64,000 nucleotides of DNA from Paraspadella gotoi (GCA_051294375.1 CM119264.1:25236051-25300050), one strand, 5' to 3'. Numbered from the stretch's first letter, positions 23,779-37,327 are shown. Numbers and translations are program-made. The notes: a model not told the origin generated them from the sequence alone.

Positions 23779-25006
23779 CGAATGGTGAGGATTTGGGTAA
23801 GTCAGTGGGAGATGTGGGATTGTGGAAAGAATAAAACTCGAAAACGAAGAAAGTGGAAGAAAACGAAAGAATGACACGACGACAAAAAGAAGAAGAAAAA
23901 AAAGAAAAGAAGAAGAGAAAATCAACATGCTCTAGTCACTAACAACGACGACTTCGACTAGACGAACGACGACGACGACGACGCGACGACGACGCCCACG
24001 AAATAAGAACGTCAACTTGCAGGAATGACAGTATCTTTTAAACATTGAAACCAGTTGATGCTGGTGAAGGCAACTTAATGGCAACGGAAACTTTACGACA
24101 ATAAAAAAGAGAAAAAAAAGTTCGCGTCGAGGATGAAACGACTGACGAGACGACGACAGGATCCGTGCATTGGAATTTCAATCGCGTATCGATGCATATT
24201 TTGTTTTTTAGCCAGTTCGATGTCTAAATAAAAAAACAAACAGAGGACGGGTTATGCAAGGGTGTGTGCGGCCTTATTACTTCTTTTACTTATCATTAAA
24301 ACAAAAGTGGCGCGCAGAGTCGCCTTAATTGATGTTTAGAGGCATGAGGGCACGATCATAACAATTAGTAAGAGTTTTTAACGTAAGTGGGGACAGACAG
24401 AACAACGGACAGACTAAAGGCGAGCCGACCGACGGACCGAAAAAGTGATTCATTTTGCAGATGTTGGATGGCGGATAATGTTGAGGGGTGGAGATTTGTG
24501 TAGATGAGGAGACGATCAGATGGATACTTGTCGGCTCGTCCGATGAAGAACGACGATCACTCGAAAAATGATAAAACAACAACAAGCAACAAAAACGTTG
24601 ATTAATTTAAACGAGAAGACAAAAAGAGAAAGGATTGACAATGACATGAGGATGACAAAGACGACGAAACGATTCTATGATACCAGAACGCGACTGCTGC
24701 TGCTGTGCGCTGCTGCTTCTCGTAATAGTGGCAGACGGAGAAATAGAGAGGAATGAATAGTTGAGAGAAAGATTTGGAAATGGAGAAGAGCATATTCACC
24801 CGAGTTCGGAATAAAGAAGAAATTAAATAATAAAGGAAAAAGAAGCTGAACAAAATGGCGAACGAGAGAAAAAGAGGAAAAAGAGAAAAAATGTGAAAGT
24901 GCGGAAGGAAGGGGAAAGAGAGAGGAAGAAAGAGAAGAGAGAGAGATGAGAAGAGAGATGAAGAAGGAAGAGACGAGAAGANNNNNNNNNNNNNNNNNNN
25001 NNNNNN

Positions 25007-25224
25007 AATGTGACACTGAAAAGAGAGTTTGTGCCCAGATTGAAAATTTGTCAGGTCAAAGAATTCTTCTCAATCCCATTTTCGCAACTAGGTCATTTTC
25101 TTGAAGGGATTTTTCCCAGGGTCTAACGAGGACCCGAAAATGAGGTCCAGGTTCAAAGGATTTCCCTTCGTCTGGTTTATCGAAGTCCAGAAAAAAAAAG
25201 GGTGGAAATTCGGTCAACGCGAAT
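25007..25224 (+). repeat. Direct copy of 17.32-17.54 kb between two 25-N gaps
   Basis: The segment from gacactgaaaagagag to ggtcaacgcg matches 17318-17545 with small indels. It is a stray fragment bracketed by two placeholder gaps, as expected for a short contig placed in the wrong spot. Confidence 0.82.
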
Positions 25225-25249
25225 NNNNNNNNNNNNNNNNNNNNNNNNN

Positions 25250-26511
25250 ATTTATCGTAATAGAGTATGGCGTCAAATGAGGGCTCAAAAGAAGGTCACA
25301 TCCTATAGTTTCTAGTCCATATATATTAAGAAAAATTATATAAAATCATTATGGTAAATTATTAAAAATTTAATTTATATTTTTTTAAATTTTTGGGGGA
25401 TGATGTACCTATATTTAAGCTTGAAGAAGAAATTTTATTTATGAATTAATTGAAGAAGACTGTCTATAGAACTCGTTGGTAATTGCTCAATTTTTTAGAT
25501 TAAAGTCTTATTATTTATCTCAATAATACTCACCATTCCATTACTTTTTTAAAGAAAAAATAATATAATTTTGATTAATAACTTTTTAACCAAAAGTCGG
25601 AGAAAATTGGGAGTGGTCCTTAAATTAAAGCTCTTGGTTTACTGATATCGTTTGACATATAGATGTTTGAATTGAGTCTATATTTTGCAAAATTAGAGTA
25701 CAAAGTTATCAAATTTTCTCAAAAATTAACTTACCAACTTCAACTGCAATTTAAAAAAAAAAAACTGAGTTTGGATCAAATTTTTCGACTTAGCCTAAGC
25801 TCTTGTCCAGATCAGCAACCTTTCAGGTTTTTATCATTCCAGAGTTGGTATATTTTCCATTTTCTTTTTCCTCCTATAAAAAAGAACCGTGTGCCACTTT
25901 TAAATATCGTCTGCCGCTCAGTGTCTCACTTTACACGGTCGGCCACGTTCATGGATTCATTTCGGCCGATGCCAAAGCCTTCAGCACTTTCCTTTTTTTT
26001 ACGTCGAGGTTTTTTGTGGGAAATTTTTAGCGTCAACCTTATTGCGAGTGCAAGTGCACTGCACAGTGCCACATCGTCGGCTGTATTTATTTAAATGATT
26101 ATAATTGGCCCGATTGCACTCAATGGACTCGGATCTGGACCGCGTTTGTGGGAAAGCCTTGATTTTTTTATTGTCACGAAGATGAAATTTAAATTCTGGA
26201 ATTACTTCATCACTATTTTCATGTTCATAATATGAGCGTATTTCCTGTCTCGAAAAAAATATATCGCAGAAATGTTTTTTTCTCGCATTACTGTTGACAA
26301 CGGTCATTATGACTAAATAAAACATATAAATATGAAAAAGCTAATTAATCGGTCTCCAATTCGTACCTTCGCGATGAAAACAGACCATAATTATGGAAGT
26401 GAAACCTCTCCTTTCAGGTGACGGAGGAAGGAAAGAAGCACATGAGCGTCAAAACATATCAATCGAGTTCGTCGAGCCGGCGACGACGACGACGATGACG
26501 ACGACGACGAT
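25250..26511 (-). repeat. Inverted copy of about 18.13-19.40 kb
   Basis: Read on the minus strand, this stretch reproduces 18.13-19.40 kb: the GAC repeat and exon edge, the region with ggtaccgttgtaccgc, the aaattgcagttgaagt stretch, and the ataggactagaaactatag end. It is bounded on the left by a 25-N gap. On the right it switches, inside the GAC repeat, to forward-oriented sequence matching 19.40 kb onward. Confidence 0.82.
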
Positions 26512-26512
26512 T
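26417..26512 (+). pseudogene. Inverted, truncated copy of the 18114-18232 exon
   Basis: The plus strand has the same acceptor (ctttcag), the same start GTGACGGAGGAAGGAAA and the same GAC/GAT repeat as the minus-strand exon at 18.1-18.23 kb. It then breaks off inside the repeat and joins sequence matching 19.40 kb onward. It is the edge of the inverted copy block 25250-26511. Confidence 0.7.
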
Positions 26513-27068
26513 TATTGAGATACTACCAAAGAAAGCCCCAAAAATCTTTTAAAAACGTAATTTTTAATTTATTTAAGTCATATCTCGATGAATATATAAC
26601 TTATTTTAAGTCAAATGATTTTATTCAGCAGATTAAAATGTAAGGCACATATTAAATACTATTAGTTGTATTATTTTATCATAATTTAATCAGGACACTT
26701 AATTTTCAGCCAATTTTTACCAAATTTACATATACTTTTGGTTTTTACAGCAACAAAGTACTAAAACAGGTAAATAAAAATTGATGATAAAATCTGTAAG
26801 CCAAAAGACCTTAGAATGTATTATATAGGTTTAAAAATTTTTCTCATAAACGTGGCAGATTATGCAACGTCGATGCCCTCACCGTAGCAGTGTTTGCCAC
26901 GCTCGCCACAATCGTCGTCGCTGGCGACGCTGCCACATAAACTCTATTACGTCTTCGGACGGAACGACGATTTCCCGCCGGCGATCGGGGAATAATTGAT
27001 TTTTATCGGGAATTAGCTACTGTCGTCGTCGTCGTCGTCGTCGTCGTTGTTGTAGTTGTATTAGTTGA

Positions 27069-27101
<33 letters not shown>

Positions 27102-27397
27102 GTTACTTTTTTGCTGTCAACGTCCTCGTCGTCGTCTTCGTCGTCGTCTTCGTCGTCGTAATTATCTTCTTTTCGCCACTTATTTATCGTCGTCGTCATT
27201 ACGTGAATACTACTACTACTTAATTTACTTAATTTACTTAATTTCCGTCGTTGTTGTCGATTTCGTCGATATGGTTGTTGTTGTTGTTGTTGTTGTTATT
27301 ATTGGATTTAGCGAATACATCGTTGTCGTTGTTGCCGTCGTTTCCACAGTTGCCCACGGCTTCATTCAGCAATTGTATAAAAAATGTAGAATCGTAA

Positions 27398-27480
<83 letters not shown>
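26512..27480 (+). repeat. Direct copy of 19.40-20.40 kb
   Basis: It begins tttattgagatactaccaaag and runs through the GC-rich island, the GTC/GTT repeats and the (CT)n tract, parallel to 19.40-20.40 kb. The island at 26.86-26.99 kb is nearly identical to its partner, while the repeats differ in length. Confidence 0.85.
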
Positions 27481-27485
<5 letters not shown>

Positions 27486-28134
27486 CGCTCTCTCAGGCGC
27501 CGTCACACACTTTGACAGTAAAACCACGTAAAAAAAAATCAATATCCTATATTTATTATATTTTAAATTTATCAAGCGTAATGCAATTATTAGGACTGTC
27601 ACTTAGAGAGCAGAATCGTTAGCAACTGATATTCCAGCAACTTCAGCGTTTGAAGCATATGCAAAGAATGTCTACAATGAAATATATATTATTATCTATC
27701 CCAATCCGGAAAACAAATCAATTTTTGATACTGGACAGCTTGGAGCTGGTCACTAACCTCATAAATCATACACGTACTTATGCTCATCCTCTCAATAATC
27801 ATAACGATAATAATACTTGTTTGTATATGGTATTGTCTTTTTTAATTTTATTGGATAAGAAGATAAGGATTAAAGGAATCTATGGCAACAGTCGGGTTGC
27901 CTGTTGGGATGAGGCATCTTACTGTTGGCTTTGGCGGCTTCCGACCCTCAGTGAAGCCTTCAGTCACAGGCGCGGTTACCCTAGGACGGTCTCGCTTTGC
28001 CAATGCAGAGGGAAGTCGTTAGGACTGTTAATTGAACGCAACGCCTGGGATGGTGTGTTCCCTCTCTGGGCCAATGGGATTGTAAGAACGATAATGGACG
28101 TGAGGCGGTGTGAATATACGGCCACAATACTCAC

Positions 28135-28354
28135 GAAAAGGATAGAGGAATCGATCCATCGTCCTTACACAAACCAACCCGAACTTTCTCCTTCCCTAAC
28201 CTTCCGATGCGCGGCCATCATCCGCAGCACGATCCGGCGCTCGCCCCGCGGCGTCGACGGCGGCGGCTGCGTCATCGTCGCCGGAAACGTCATTGTGAAT
28301 CGGAGTCCGGACGGCGTCGGCGTCACCGCCTCCTTGGCCCCCATCTCGCGGACG
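28135..28354 (-). CDS. Ig gene exon: rest of C2 module 3 (frame disturbed)
   Basis: Acceptor ttttccttcag, phase 2. The first part reads VREMGAKEAVTPTPSG then LRFTMTF (D-E strands). A donor AAG|GTTAGG at 28200 is possible. A better one, TTTTC|GTGAGT at 28134, keeps the segment that in another frame reads FGLVCVRTMDRFLYPF, which resembles PLRCQAFHDYWNNSYPF of module 1. With the 28134 donor the exon is 220 nt, one nucleotide short of keeping frame to the phase-1 exon at 18.1 kb. The parallel copy at 21.0-21.2 kb has an extra A after ACGTTT at the likely spot. So the sequence here probably holds a base-calling indel, and the exact end and middle are uncertain. Confidence 0.6.
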
Positions 28355-28486
28355 CTGAAGGAAAAACAAACAAGAGAACGAAGAGTCAATGTTTTGTTTA
28401 CCTCATAAGTGATTCGAGGCGGTTGGCGGCAGGAATGGGGAGGGGGTTGAAAATTGGTGGGGGAGGTGGATAAGGGAGGAATGACC

Positions 28487-28586
<100 letters not shown>

Positions 28587-29122
28587 GAGCAAAGAAAGAA
28601 AGATCCGGGGTTTATATATCGGCGATTTGTTGCTTTCTCTTCCCTTCCGCAAATCATGGTATCTGGCAGCGACGTCTGCCTTCAAAACAATGAAAGTGTC
28701 ATCGACGGCCAACGGATATGCAATTTGGCACATCGTCCTTTGCCTAACGGTCGCAGTTGCGCTCCTGTCGTTGGCTGTTTCCTCTTTCTCCTTCCTTTGG
28801 TCTCGTTTTTCTTTGCCCCTCTACTTTCTTCTCTCTTTTCTTATTTTTTCTTTCGCTCTTTCTTCTTTCCCATCATTGTACTTTTTTGCGCCTGTTTTTT
28901 TCCTTTAGTAAATACTGTTATTGTATCATTATACATAGTTATTTATTCGTTCTTTCATTCACTAGTTTATTTTTCCTTCATCTTTACCATATTTCTCCAT
29001 TTTGTCATTCACACAATCTTTGACTCTCTTTTCATCATCTCCTACTCACTTATAAACGTCTTCTCTCCCTACCCATCCCCTACGGTCTTACTTCTTCCCC
29101 CTTCACCCTCCCTCTAACTTAC

Positions 29123-29222
29123 CCGATCACCTCTCCGTCGCCCCGATGAAGCGACCATCTCAAGTCCCTGGGGTTCGGCGCTGGGTTCCCCAAAATGACG
29201 CAGCTCACGTTCGAGGCGGCGC
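29123..29222 (-). CDS. Ig gene exon: start of C2 module 3
   Basis: Acceptor cttttgtctcag and donor ATCGG|GTAAGT, phase 1 to phase 2, 32 full codons. It encodes AASNVSCVILGNPAPNPRDL then RWSLHRGDGEVI: first Cys, the NPAPNPRDLRW loop and Trp, closely parallel to NVTC...NPLAPKSNISW of module 2. The damaged second version is at 21988-22087. Confidence 0.85.
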
Positions 29223-29973
29223 CTGAGACAAAAGGGAACTCATTAACATTTCGAGCTTTTGGCTCATTTACAGTTTGTTGCGTGCGACTCGTGGGAATAA
29301 GGGGGCGTGGCTGCGTGCGATTCCGTGGAGAATCGCTGGTGTAACCGCGTGCGAGCGTAGGGAATTACAGGAGGTGTAACCGCGTGCCGCCGTAGGGGAT
29401 TTAAGGTGTGAATGCCTTTAAAGTCAAATGTTTAAATCCAGGTAGAAATTAAAATATATGACGTAAATACGAGTTAAAATTAAAACAAAAAAACAAGAAT
29501 GAAACTCAAGTTTTTCAAAGTTCATATTTTTCTTGATTTGTCTTTATTTTGAATTGTTTGATGATTTTTTTTTAAGCGCGTGATATTCATAAAGATGGGG
29601 TATCGCGCTACTTGTTTGTAGATATTACTAAATGAACAACCGTCGTATTGTCTCATCGACCAATAGTGAGACAGCGGATAAACTTTTTCTCTTTTTAAAA
29701 GTCGCATTTGCTTCTGCGAGCTTCGGCGCCTCCCAGTGCAAAACAGAGGCATTTCCGCGCCGGCGATAAAACCAAGCCGGTCGATGCGTGCTTAGACCAG
29801 TCTAGACCAGCCTATTCCTCCAGCCTAACTGACCTTTGCCTCGCCCATTTCCTTTCCCGCGTTACGATTTATTTTCTCGCTTTCTTTCTGTTTTACTGCG
29901 TGAAAATTATTTTTTTTCTTTATTTGCGAACGACTCCAGCCCTGCTTTCTCTCTCTCTCTCTCTCTCTCTCTG

Positions 29974-30048
<75 letters not shown>

Positions 30049-30975
30049 ATTCAGTCCGCTGACATTTGTTACGCGCGCGTTTTCTTCTTCAATATATATT
30101 CAATTTTCCGCCTCCTACTTTTTCCACCCTCTTCCGTTCCATCCTCTCTTCCTCCTCCTCCTTCCTCCTCCTCTTCCCCCCCCCACATTTTTTTTTTATT
30201 TTCGCTTCTTGCCGCTCGCGTCTCTCGCGTCGCTCGAGTAGAAAATGGTAATTAAGTGTCAGAGAATCAACAAAAGCACAATCAATCACCAACGACAGGC
30301 AATCTTTTCAACTTCAAAACCCAACAAATCAGACCCCGGGGTTTAATTAAAAACGCGCGGATCGGAAATGGATGTTAGGGGGGGAGAGTTTATAGCCGGA
30401 AAGAAAAAGGGGGAAAGTTATTCGGTCTCGTTTTTCAACTGGATCGATCAGTCGATCAATCACGGAATAAAATGATCTTCCCGTTTTTACCTTTTCGAAC
30501 TCGAATGAATGAAGACATTCTGCATTTATCGTGATACATCGTGATAGGTTGTCCCTTCTCTTTTTTTTTTTCGAGCCCTGGATTTAATCTCCTATGGCGC
30601 GAATGAGGTCGAGAGATCACCGAAGCTTTTTGACACCGCGTATCCTAAACCCTCTTCACGCACAGAAACACACACTGTTGATTCAGACAAGTTTGAATTA
30701 ATTCAACAATAATTCCCGATCAATTCCACATCATATTGAGCTTTTAATCGTGAATTTAAACAGTTGATGATTTGGTTATGCTGAAGTAGTTTCACGAAAT
30801 CCATACGACACCTGAAGTGATAGAACGATTTCATCTTTTTTGCCACTCACCAGCAGTGATTCTTACGAGACTCGACACGTCCGATACTCACTCGCTGTAA
30901 TCCCGAAGTGATTCCTCGCTTTCACCGGCCACTCACAAACTGACTATCACTTCCCCCCCCCCTACTGCTACTCAC

Positions 30976-31165
30976 CGGCGACGATCCTGAAGTGATCGGA
31001 GCAATTGAAGACCGGATCGAAGTTAAGGCGAAGGGTGACGTTTGCGGTGGCGCCTCCGAGGCGACCCACCACGTGGAGGCTGAAGCGGCGGCGGTAGGGA
31101 AAGGTCGTCCAGGGGTCGAGGCGGGAGGGAGGTAGGGCGATGGTCACCTCTACCCCGCCCTTGAC
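30976..31165 (-). CDS. Ig gene exon: end of C2 module 2 and spacer domain 2
   Basis: Acceptor ctcaccattcag and donor GCCG|GTGAGT, phase 0 to phase 1, 63 full codons. VKGGVEVTIALPPSRL is the G strand. Next come FPYRRRFSLHVVGRLGG and ATANVTLRLNFDPVFNCSD, the second copy of the spacer (compare RRRRLRMGDDS and TTIVNFTFSPETL at 42.3-42.9 kb). A damaged second version of this exon lies at 23595-23778. Confidence 0.82.
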
Positions 31166-32325
31166 CTGAATGGTGAGGATTGTGGGTAAGGTCAGTGGGG
31201 AGATGTGGGTGAGTTGTGGAAAGAATAAACTCGAAAACGAAGAAAGTGGAAAAAAACGAAGATGACGACGACGACGAAAAAGAAGAAGAAAAAAAGAAAG
31301 AAAGAAGAAGAAAATCAACATGGCTCTAGTCACAACAACGACGACTTCGACTAAGACGACGACGACGACGGAAAATAAAACGTCAACTTTGCAGGAACCT
31401 GACAGTGTCTGTAAACATTGAAGCCGTTGATGCGTTGAAAGGCAACTTAAATGGCAACGGAAACTTTACCGACAAATAAGAAGAGAAAAAAAAAGTTACG
31501 ACGACGAGAATGAAAACGACGACGACGACGACGACGACGACGACAGGGATCCGTGCCATTGGAAATTTCAATCGCTATCGGAGGCGATATTTTTTTTTTT
31601 AGACCAGTTCGATGTAAAAAAAAAACAAGGAACGGTTATTCCAAGGTGTTTCGCCGCATTACTTTTCTTTTTACTTATCGTTAAAAACAAAAGGTGGCGC
31701 CAGAAGTCGCTTAGATTTGATTTTCAACCAATGAGCAACGATCTATAGACAAGTTATAAGAGTTTTTAACGTAAGTGGGACAGACTGACGGACAGACATA
31801 CCGACGGACCGACCGACCGACCGAAAAGTGACTTATTTTGCAGATTTGATGGCGGATAATGTTGATGGGGTGGAGATTTGCTGTAGATGAGAAGACCATC
31901 AGATGGAATACGATTGTCGCTCGTCCGATAAGAACGACGATCCTATCGAAAAACGATAACAACAACAACAACAACAAAAACGTTGATTAAATTTAAAAAG
32001 AGAAGACGAAAAAGAGAAGAGGATGACAATGACGAGGATGACAAAGACGACAGAAACGATTCTATGATACCCAGACGCGACGCTGCTGCTGCTGTTGCTG
32101 CTGCTGACTTCTCTTAAAGTAGGCAGACGGGAAATAGAGAGGAATGAAGTTGAAGGAAAGATTTGGAAAATGGAGAAGGAGGCATATTTCACCCGAGTTC
32201 GGAATAAAGGAAGAAAAATAAAATAAAAAGGAAAAAAGAAAGGAACTGAACAAAAAATGGCGGAACGAGAGAAAAAGAGGAAAAAAGGAGAAAAAAAAAG
32301 GTGGTGAATGGAAGGCGGAAAGAGA

Positions 32326-32380
<55 letters not shown>

Positions 32381-32939
32381 AGAGAGAGAAGAGAACTTGA
32401 AAAGAAAAAGCGCAGAGAATCAAAAGTTCATTCGTCTAAAATAAGTGAAAGGAAAAAGAAAAAAAAAGAAAAAGGTCGGAGGTAAGGGAGGCGTGGTGAC
32501 GGAGGGAGGAAAGTAAAAAGAAAAGGAGGCAAGATTAAAAAGGAAAGTTAAATAGAGACAGAAACAAAACACGTCCAAGTAAGGTGGAGAATAGACAAAA
32601 ATAGTAAGAGATAGTGATACAGGTTTGAGAGAGAGAAAGAGGGAGGGAGAAAGAGAGCGAGAGAGAGAGAGATAGAGAAAGAGAACGGAGATGAAATAGT
32701 TAGGATTAGGGATCAGAAAGTTAAGGATGAAGAGAAAGAAAGAATTCAGATTAAAAACGAATCTAGGAAACGGAGGGAGGAGAGAGAAAAAAAAGGAAAA
32801 AGCAGAGTAGAAGGAAAGAGAGAGAGAAAAAAAAGGAAAGAATTACTTTTCGCGGAGGAAAAGTAAGTCCATCCATTATGCATCAAAAAGCTGAGGCGTC
32901 GAGAGGGCGACACTCGGGCCGAGGATTTCCCTTTTCCAT

Positions 32940-33260
32940 TTTACGCTCGCTTTCGATTCTCGATTCCATCGCCCTTATTCCATTTTCCATTTTTCAACTT
33001 CATTTTTTATTATCTGATTCCATCGCCCATAATTTCATTTCCATTTTTCACCTTCTTTTTTTGATCAGTGCAGCCATCGCCCCTTTTTTCCATTTCTTTT
33101 TTTCTCATTCTCCATTTTTTGTTCGTAACTTTAATCGCCTTCAATGGCACTTTTTCCATTTCAATATTTTTACTTCCATTTGAGATCTGCAGCCATTGCT
33201 TTTATTCCATTTCCCCTTTTAGGCTTTCTTTTATTTTTTTAGATTCCATCTCAACATTTC
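32940..33260. repeat. Degenerate 60-70 bp minisatellite
   Basis: About five divergent copies built on gattccatcgccc...ttccatttttcaccttc, in a T-rich stretch. Confidence 0.65.
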
Positions 33261-33764
33261 TGTTTCGTTACTTTAGATTTTTGTTTTCTATATTTGTGCT
33301 TTTTTTTTTCTTACTTTCCGTCCCTGCCAATTTTCCATTTTCTTCCCCTTTTCTTCCATTTCATCTGCCTTCAGCCATTTTCTAATATGCTCGACTTACC
33401 CTGATCGCATTTTTATCCTCCAATTCCCTCGAATATTTCTAATCCTAATCTCATTTAATTCCTTACCCGCCCTACCTTACTCTTCGCCGCCTCCAACTTA
33501 CCCTCCCCCCCCTTCAAAACTCTTTCCTTCTCCATCGTCGCCTCGTCGCGCCAAAAATCCATCACCTCAACTATTTTCTCGCTGCTTTTTTGACTTTGAC
33601 AAGATTTTATTAGGGCTGGAGTCGACCGGTTATGGGAGAAGGAAATTAGATTCCATTTCCGATGAGTTGGGAGGAAGTGAGGATGAGAAGGTGGAAGGGA
33701 TGAAGGATTAAGATGATTATAAGAAGAAAAGGAAAGTGATACCAGGAGAAGCGGGGAAACTGAC

Positions 33765-33817
33765 CTCATAGAAAACCTTGTAGCACTTATACTCGTTGTC
33801 CGATTTATATGAAACAA
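33765..33817 (-). CDS. Ig gene micro-exon: F strand of C2 module 2
   Basis: A 53-nt exon with acceptor ttctttcatttaaaag and donor GAG|GTCAGT. It runs phase 1 to phase 0, exactly what its neighbours demand. It codes VSYKSDNEYKCYKVFYE, a compact D-x-x-Y-x-C Ig motif that supplies the second Cys of the module opened by NVTC/ISW at 42.3 kb. It is too short for ordinary gene finders and could easily be missed. Joined downstream it reads YKVFYE-VKGGVEVTIALPP, a good F-G hairpin. Confidence 0.8.
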
Positions 33818-33999
33818 CTTTTAAATGAAAGAAAAAAACCTGTTATTTAAATAGGCACACATTTTAAATACTTTTTTTTTTTTATTAATTCCGCACTCAA
33901 AAAAGAAAACAAATTTGCGTCGCAACAGCTGTTCAGTTTTCTAGATATATCCAGATATCTGAATAATTAAAACTTCCGCGAACAAAATACCATCAATAT

Positions 34000-36900
34000 T
34001 GCAAGATTGTTCCTGCCTCTATTAACTAAAACTGAGATCAAAACCAAAACATTTCAAAGGTTCATCAAGGTGTGTCAACCAAATATCACTTACTCAAGGT
34101 GTGGCAAGGTGCAATTGCAGCTGCAATCTAAAGAGTTGAAAAATTGTTCAATCAAACTTTAATCCAAGCTCCGAAAAGCCAGTCTGAGTTCTTTAATTAT
34201 TACGTGGAACGGTTTTTCACCTTACTGATTGTACCATTTCAGGGAAATGTAAAAAAATGCAATTAGCCAGAAAATTCTTTTGTCTGAAAAAAATTTCGGT
34301 TTTTGCAAGAAGAAAATTGAAGGGAATTATTAGGACCTATGATAAAATAGAAAAGATGATTCAAACGAAACTAATGGTGGATTAGACATAATTTTTAAAA
34401 AGTAAAAAAAAAAAGGATGAATTGAAAACAAAATTAGAAGAACACGTCCATCGATAACGTTTCCTCTAAATTTCCTATTTGCCACTCGCAACGAATTTGC
34501 CATCTCTTTTCTCGAATCGCGAAGTCGTAACACCTGCTATTGGATTTTGGTCTCGTCTAGCGAAAAAAAACGGGGAGAGTCGATAGATGAACGGATCCGA
34601 ACGAAGCTGCAAAAACGAGGATTGCAGATTGTGTCATCTCGTTGAGGTCGATTTGACCCTTCGTCATTCGTCTTTTCCGTCGTCCACCTGCTTCGGGCGC
34701 CTGACGACTGATAAATGTGATGAATCGTTGATACTTTTTAATGAATAGGCATTAGGCAGGCTTTAAGACAGTTACATACTAGTGACACTACACATTCCTT
34801 TTAAATGTTTTAAAAATTGACTAAATTTACGAAATTATATTTAAGAAATCCAAAGTTCGGTTTTGGAAATTTTTGACACTGAACAATAGGTACTCCAATA
34901 ACAAGCATTGATTCAATTTGAAAGCCTCGATAACCACCATCACCTCTTCCACATTTTCATCGACATTCCTGGCCGATTGACGCCGAGGTGAATCCAAACA
35001 AGCGATAATGCTATTAAGTAAGATACGAGATAAAAAGCAAATATGCCTCGATGCGATGATGTTTGGTATTTCCGGCAGGTGAAATCCAATTGAAAGCTTA
35101 CTGCCGGTGACTGCCGGTGAATGCAGTCATGACAGGTGTCAGCGAGCGCTGGTATCATAGTCGATAAGAGATTTCACCAAACGGATTCATATTCAATATT
35201 GTCATCATTGGAATGGTCATCGTCATAGTCGATATCGTTAATGTCGTCGTCGTCGTCGTTCCTCTTTCCATCACTCCTGAATCGACATTGAGTTCGTTAT
35301 TTATTCATCTCCTTTTCATTCTCTATTTTCTGTTTTCATTCATACTCTATTATTCAAATCTCTAAACAACTTTTTCAAAATTTAATGGTCTCAACACAAA
35401 ATGGGATAACACACAAAATGAGAGTTAAATTAAGGAGATCTTATTATACTGTATTGTATTGTAAAGAACAGAAGAGAAAGGAAGTGTGATTTAGTAAAAC
35501 ATTTTTCAGCTCTCTTTCTCTCTATCTTTCTCTCATTGAAAAGAGATGTTTAAAGTAAACTTAACGGAGAGGTTAACATGTAAATAAATATTTTAACCCA
35601 CGAGAGAGAATTAAAAAAAATCACAAGTAATATTTGACTATAAATTCAGCTTTTTGTTTGACTCTTCCTCTGCTAAACTTGGCTAAATTCCCCAGCGGAC
35701 ATTGGGGCCAACCAAAGATGCTTCGACAATTCTCCAGACAGCAAGAAACAAATAACCCTAATATAAAACCTTCTTTGTCGCCGAAACATCTTGACACTCC
35801 TTTCTTTCACTCTTCAGCTTTGCTCCATCCTTAAATACCTTTCGACTTCTACTCTTCATTTTTTTTATTTATTCACTTTTCAGTTCAATTCTTCACCCTT
35901 GCACGATTTAACACTCCTTTTATATTTTAACCTTAGACTCCCGATGAATCTCCACTCCTCTACCCCTTCTTTCTTTCACTCTCCCACTCCTTTCCCCAAT
36001 TTCCCCACACACACCCCCGAAATTACACCTCCTTATGCATCTCCAAACCTCTCACCCTTCTTTCTTTCACTCTTCCCCCGCAACTCCTACACTCCGCCTC
36101 CCCCTTATTCCACCTCCCGACGCATCTGCACCTGCGCCTCTGAGGAGATGAAAAATGGCGCCGCGACTCCAATTCCCCCTCGCGGCGGATTTGATGCCAC
36201 GGTAACCGTCCTTTAAAAGGGAGGGGGGTGGCGGAGGCTCAATGGTGGGAGAAAGAGGGTGGATTATGGAGGAGGTAGGAGGTGAGCAGGGAAGAGGGGC
36301 ACAGGGGTGGCAGAGAGGGAAAAGGGCGAGGAAATCGAGAGACAGCGATAAGATAAGATAGTTTAGTTAGAGCGGCAGAAATAAAATGGAATAGTTTACA
36401 TGACATTATCTAATAATCTAATAATCAAATTTAGTGCTAAGGTCAAATATTTGGAACTTTTTGAGTTAATTTAGGTGATATATTTTTAATTTCCATTATA
36501 AAAAAAAATAAAAAGGAAAGAAGAAGATGAAAGAAAGGAATTGAAAGTATTCGGGACAACGGAGAAAGGGTTGGAGGCAGGAAGAAGAATTTAAAAAAGA
36601 AAAAAAGAAAGTCGTTGTGGCGTCGTCTGTAGAGAGGAAGGAGTGAAGTTAGAAGGAGGAACAAGAATATTAAAAGAGAAGGTAATTAATGTAATAAGAA
36701 CATATGTATTCATAAAGTGCTCGTCTATAGAGATGAGTAACGTAAATAATTCCGTATAAAAGGTTAATCTTAACTTAATTAAGATGAAGTCGAGATAAAA
36801 TAGTAGCCAACATTTTTTTTTTTCAAATTAATCTTGAAAAATTACAGTTTGTAGAACATAGGTTTCAGAAAATAGGTTCAATTTCTAGGTAGGTTGACGA

Positions 36901-37277
36901 ACTTTGAATGTAAATCGTTACTGTCATTCATCAAAATGTAATTGAAAATAGTGGAAATAAGGTAGAGAAAGAATGAAAGTTAGATTGAACAGGGAGAAAA
37001 AGGAGTTGGTAGAAATACAAGAAGGAAACTAACTAAATAGGAAAGAAAAAGGAAGGAAAAAGAAAAATACGGAACGAAAAAAAAAGGGAGGCGCGAAGTT
37101 AGAGAAAAGAGAAAATAAAAAAAAGTCAGTGAAGGAATTAAGGGGGGGAGAAAAATGGGGGGAGGCAATTGAGCGGGAAAGAAAAGGAATGAGAAAGAAT
37201 CGATCGGAAGATTGAACGGCGGGAGGAAAACGGAGGAAAAAGGAATGCGAGGGCGGTGATGCTTGAAAATGGGAGGG

Positions 37278-37327
<50 letters not shown>

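Larger units (their letters stand above)
20400..24981. repeat. Redundant block A (second version of 27.5-32.4 kb)
   Basis: Sequence from the cctctttctcgctt...ggcgccgtcacacac boundary to the end at the N gap follows 27.48-32.4 kb in the same order and orientation. This includes three Ig exons, CT/GA tracts, the tctttcattcact region and the GAC-rich intron. Small indels occur every ten to twenty bases. The block ends at a 25-N placeholder gap. It is most likely an unmerged haplotype or noisy gap-filling read. Confidence 0.85.

Noticed and set aside
36120-36215. GC-rich patch with acceptor-like tttaaag and donor-like CAG|GTGCAG, frame TVTVASNPPRGGIGVAAPFF
   Set aside because: It would need a phase-2 start, but the upstream exon ends in phase 1. 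The exon at 33765-33817 already joins 42.2 and 31.1 kb perfectly.
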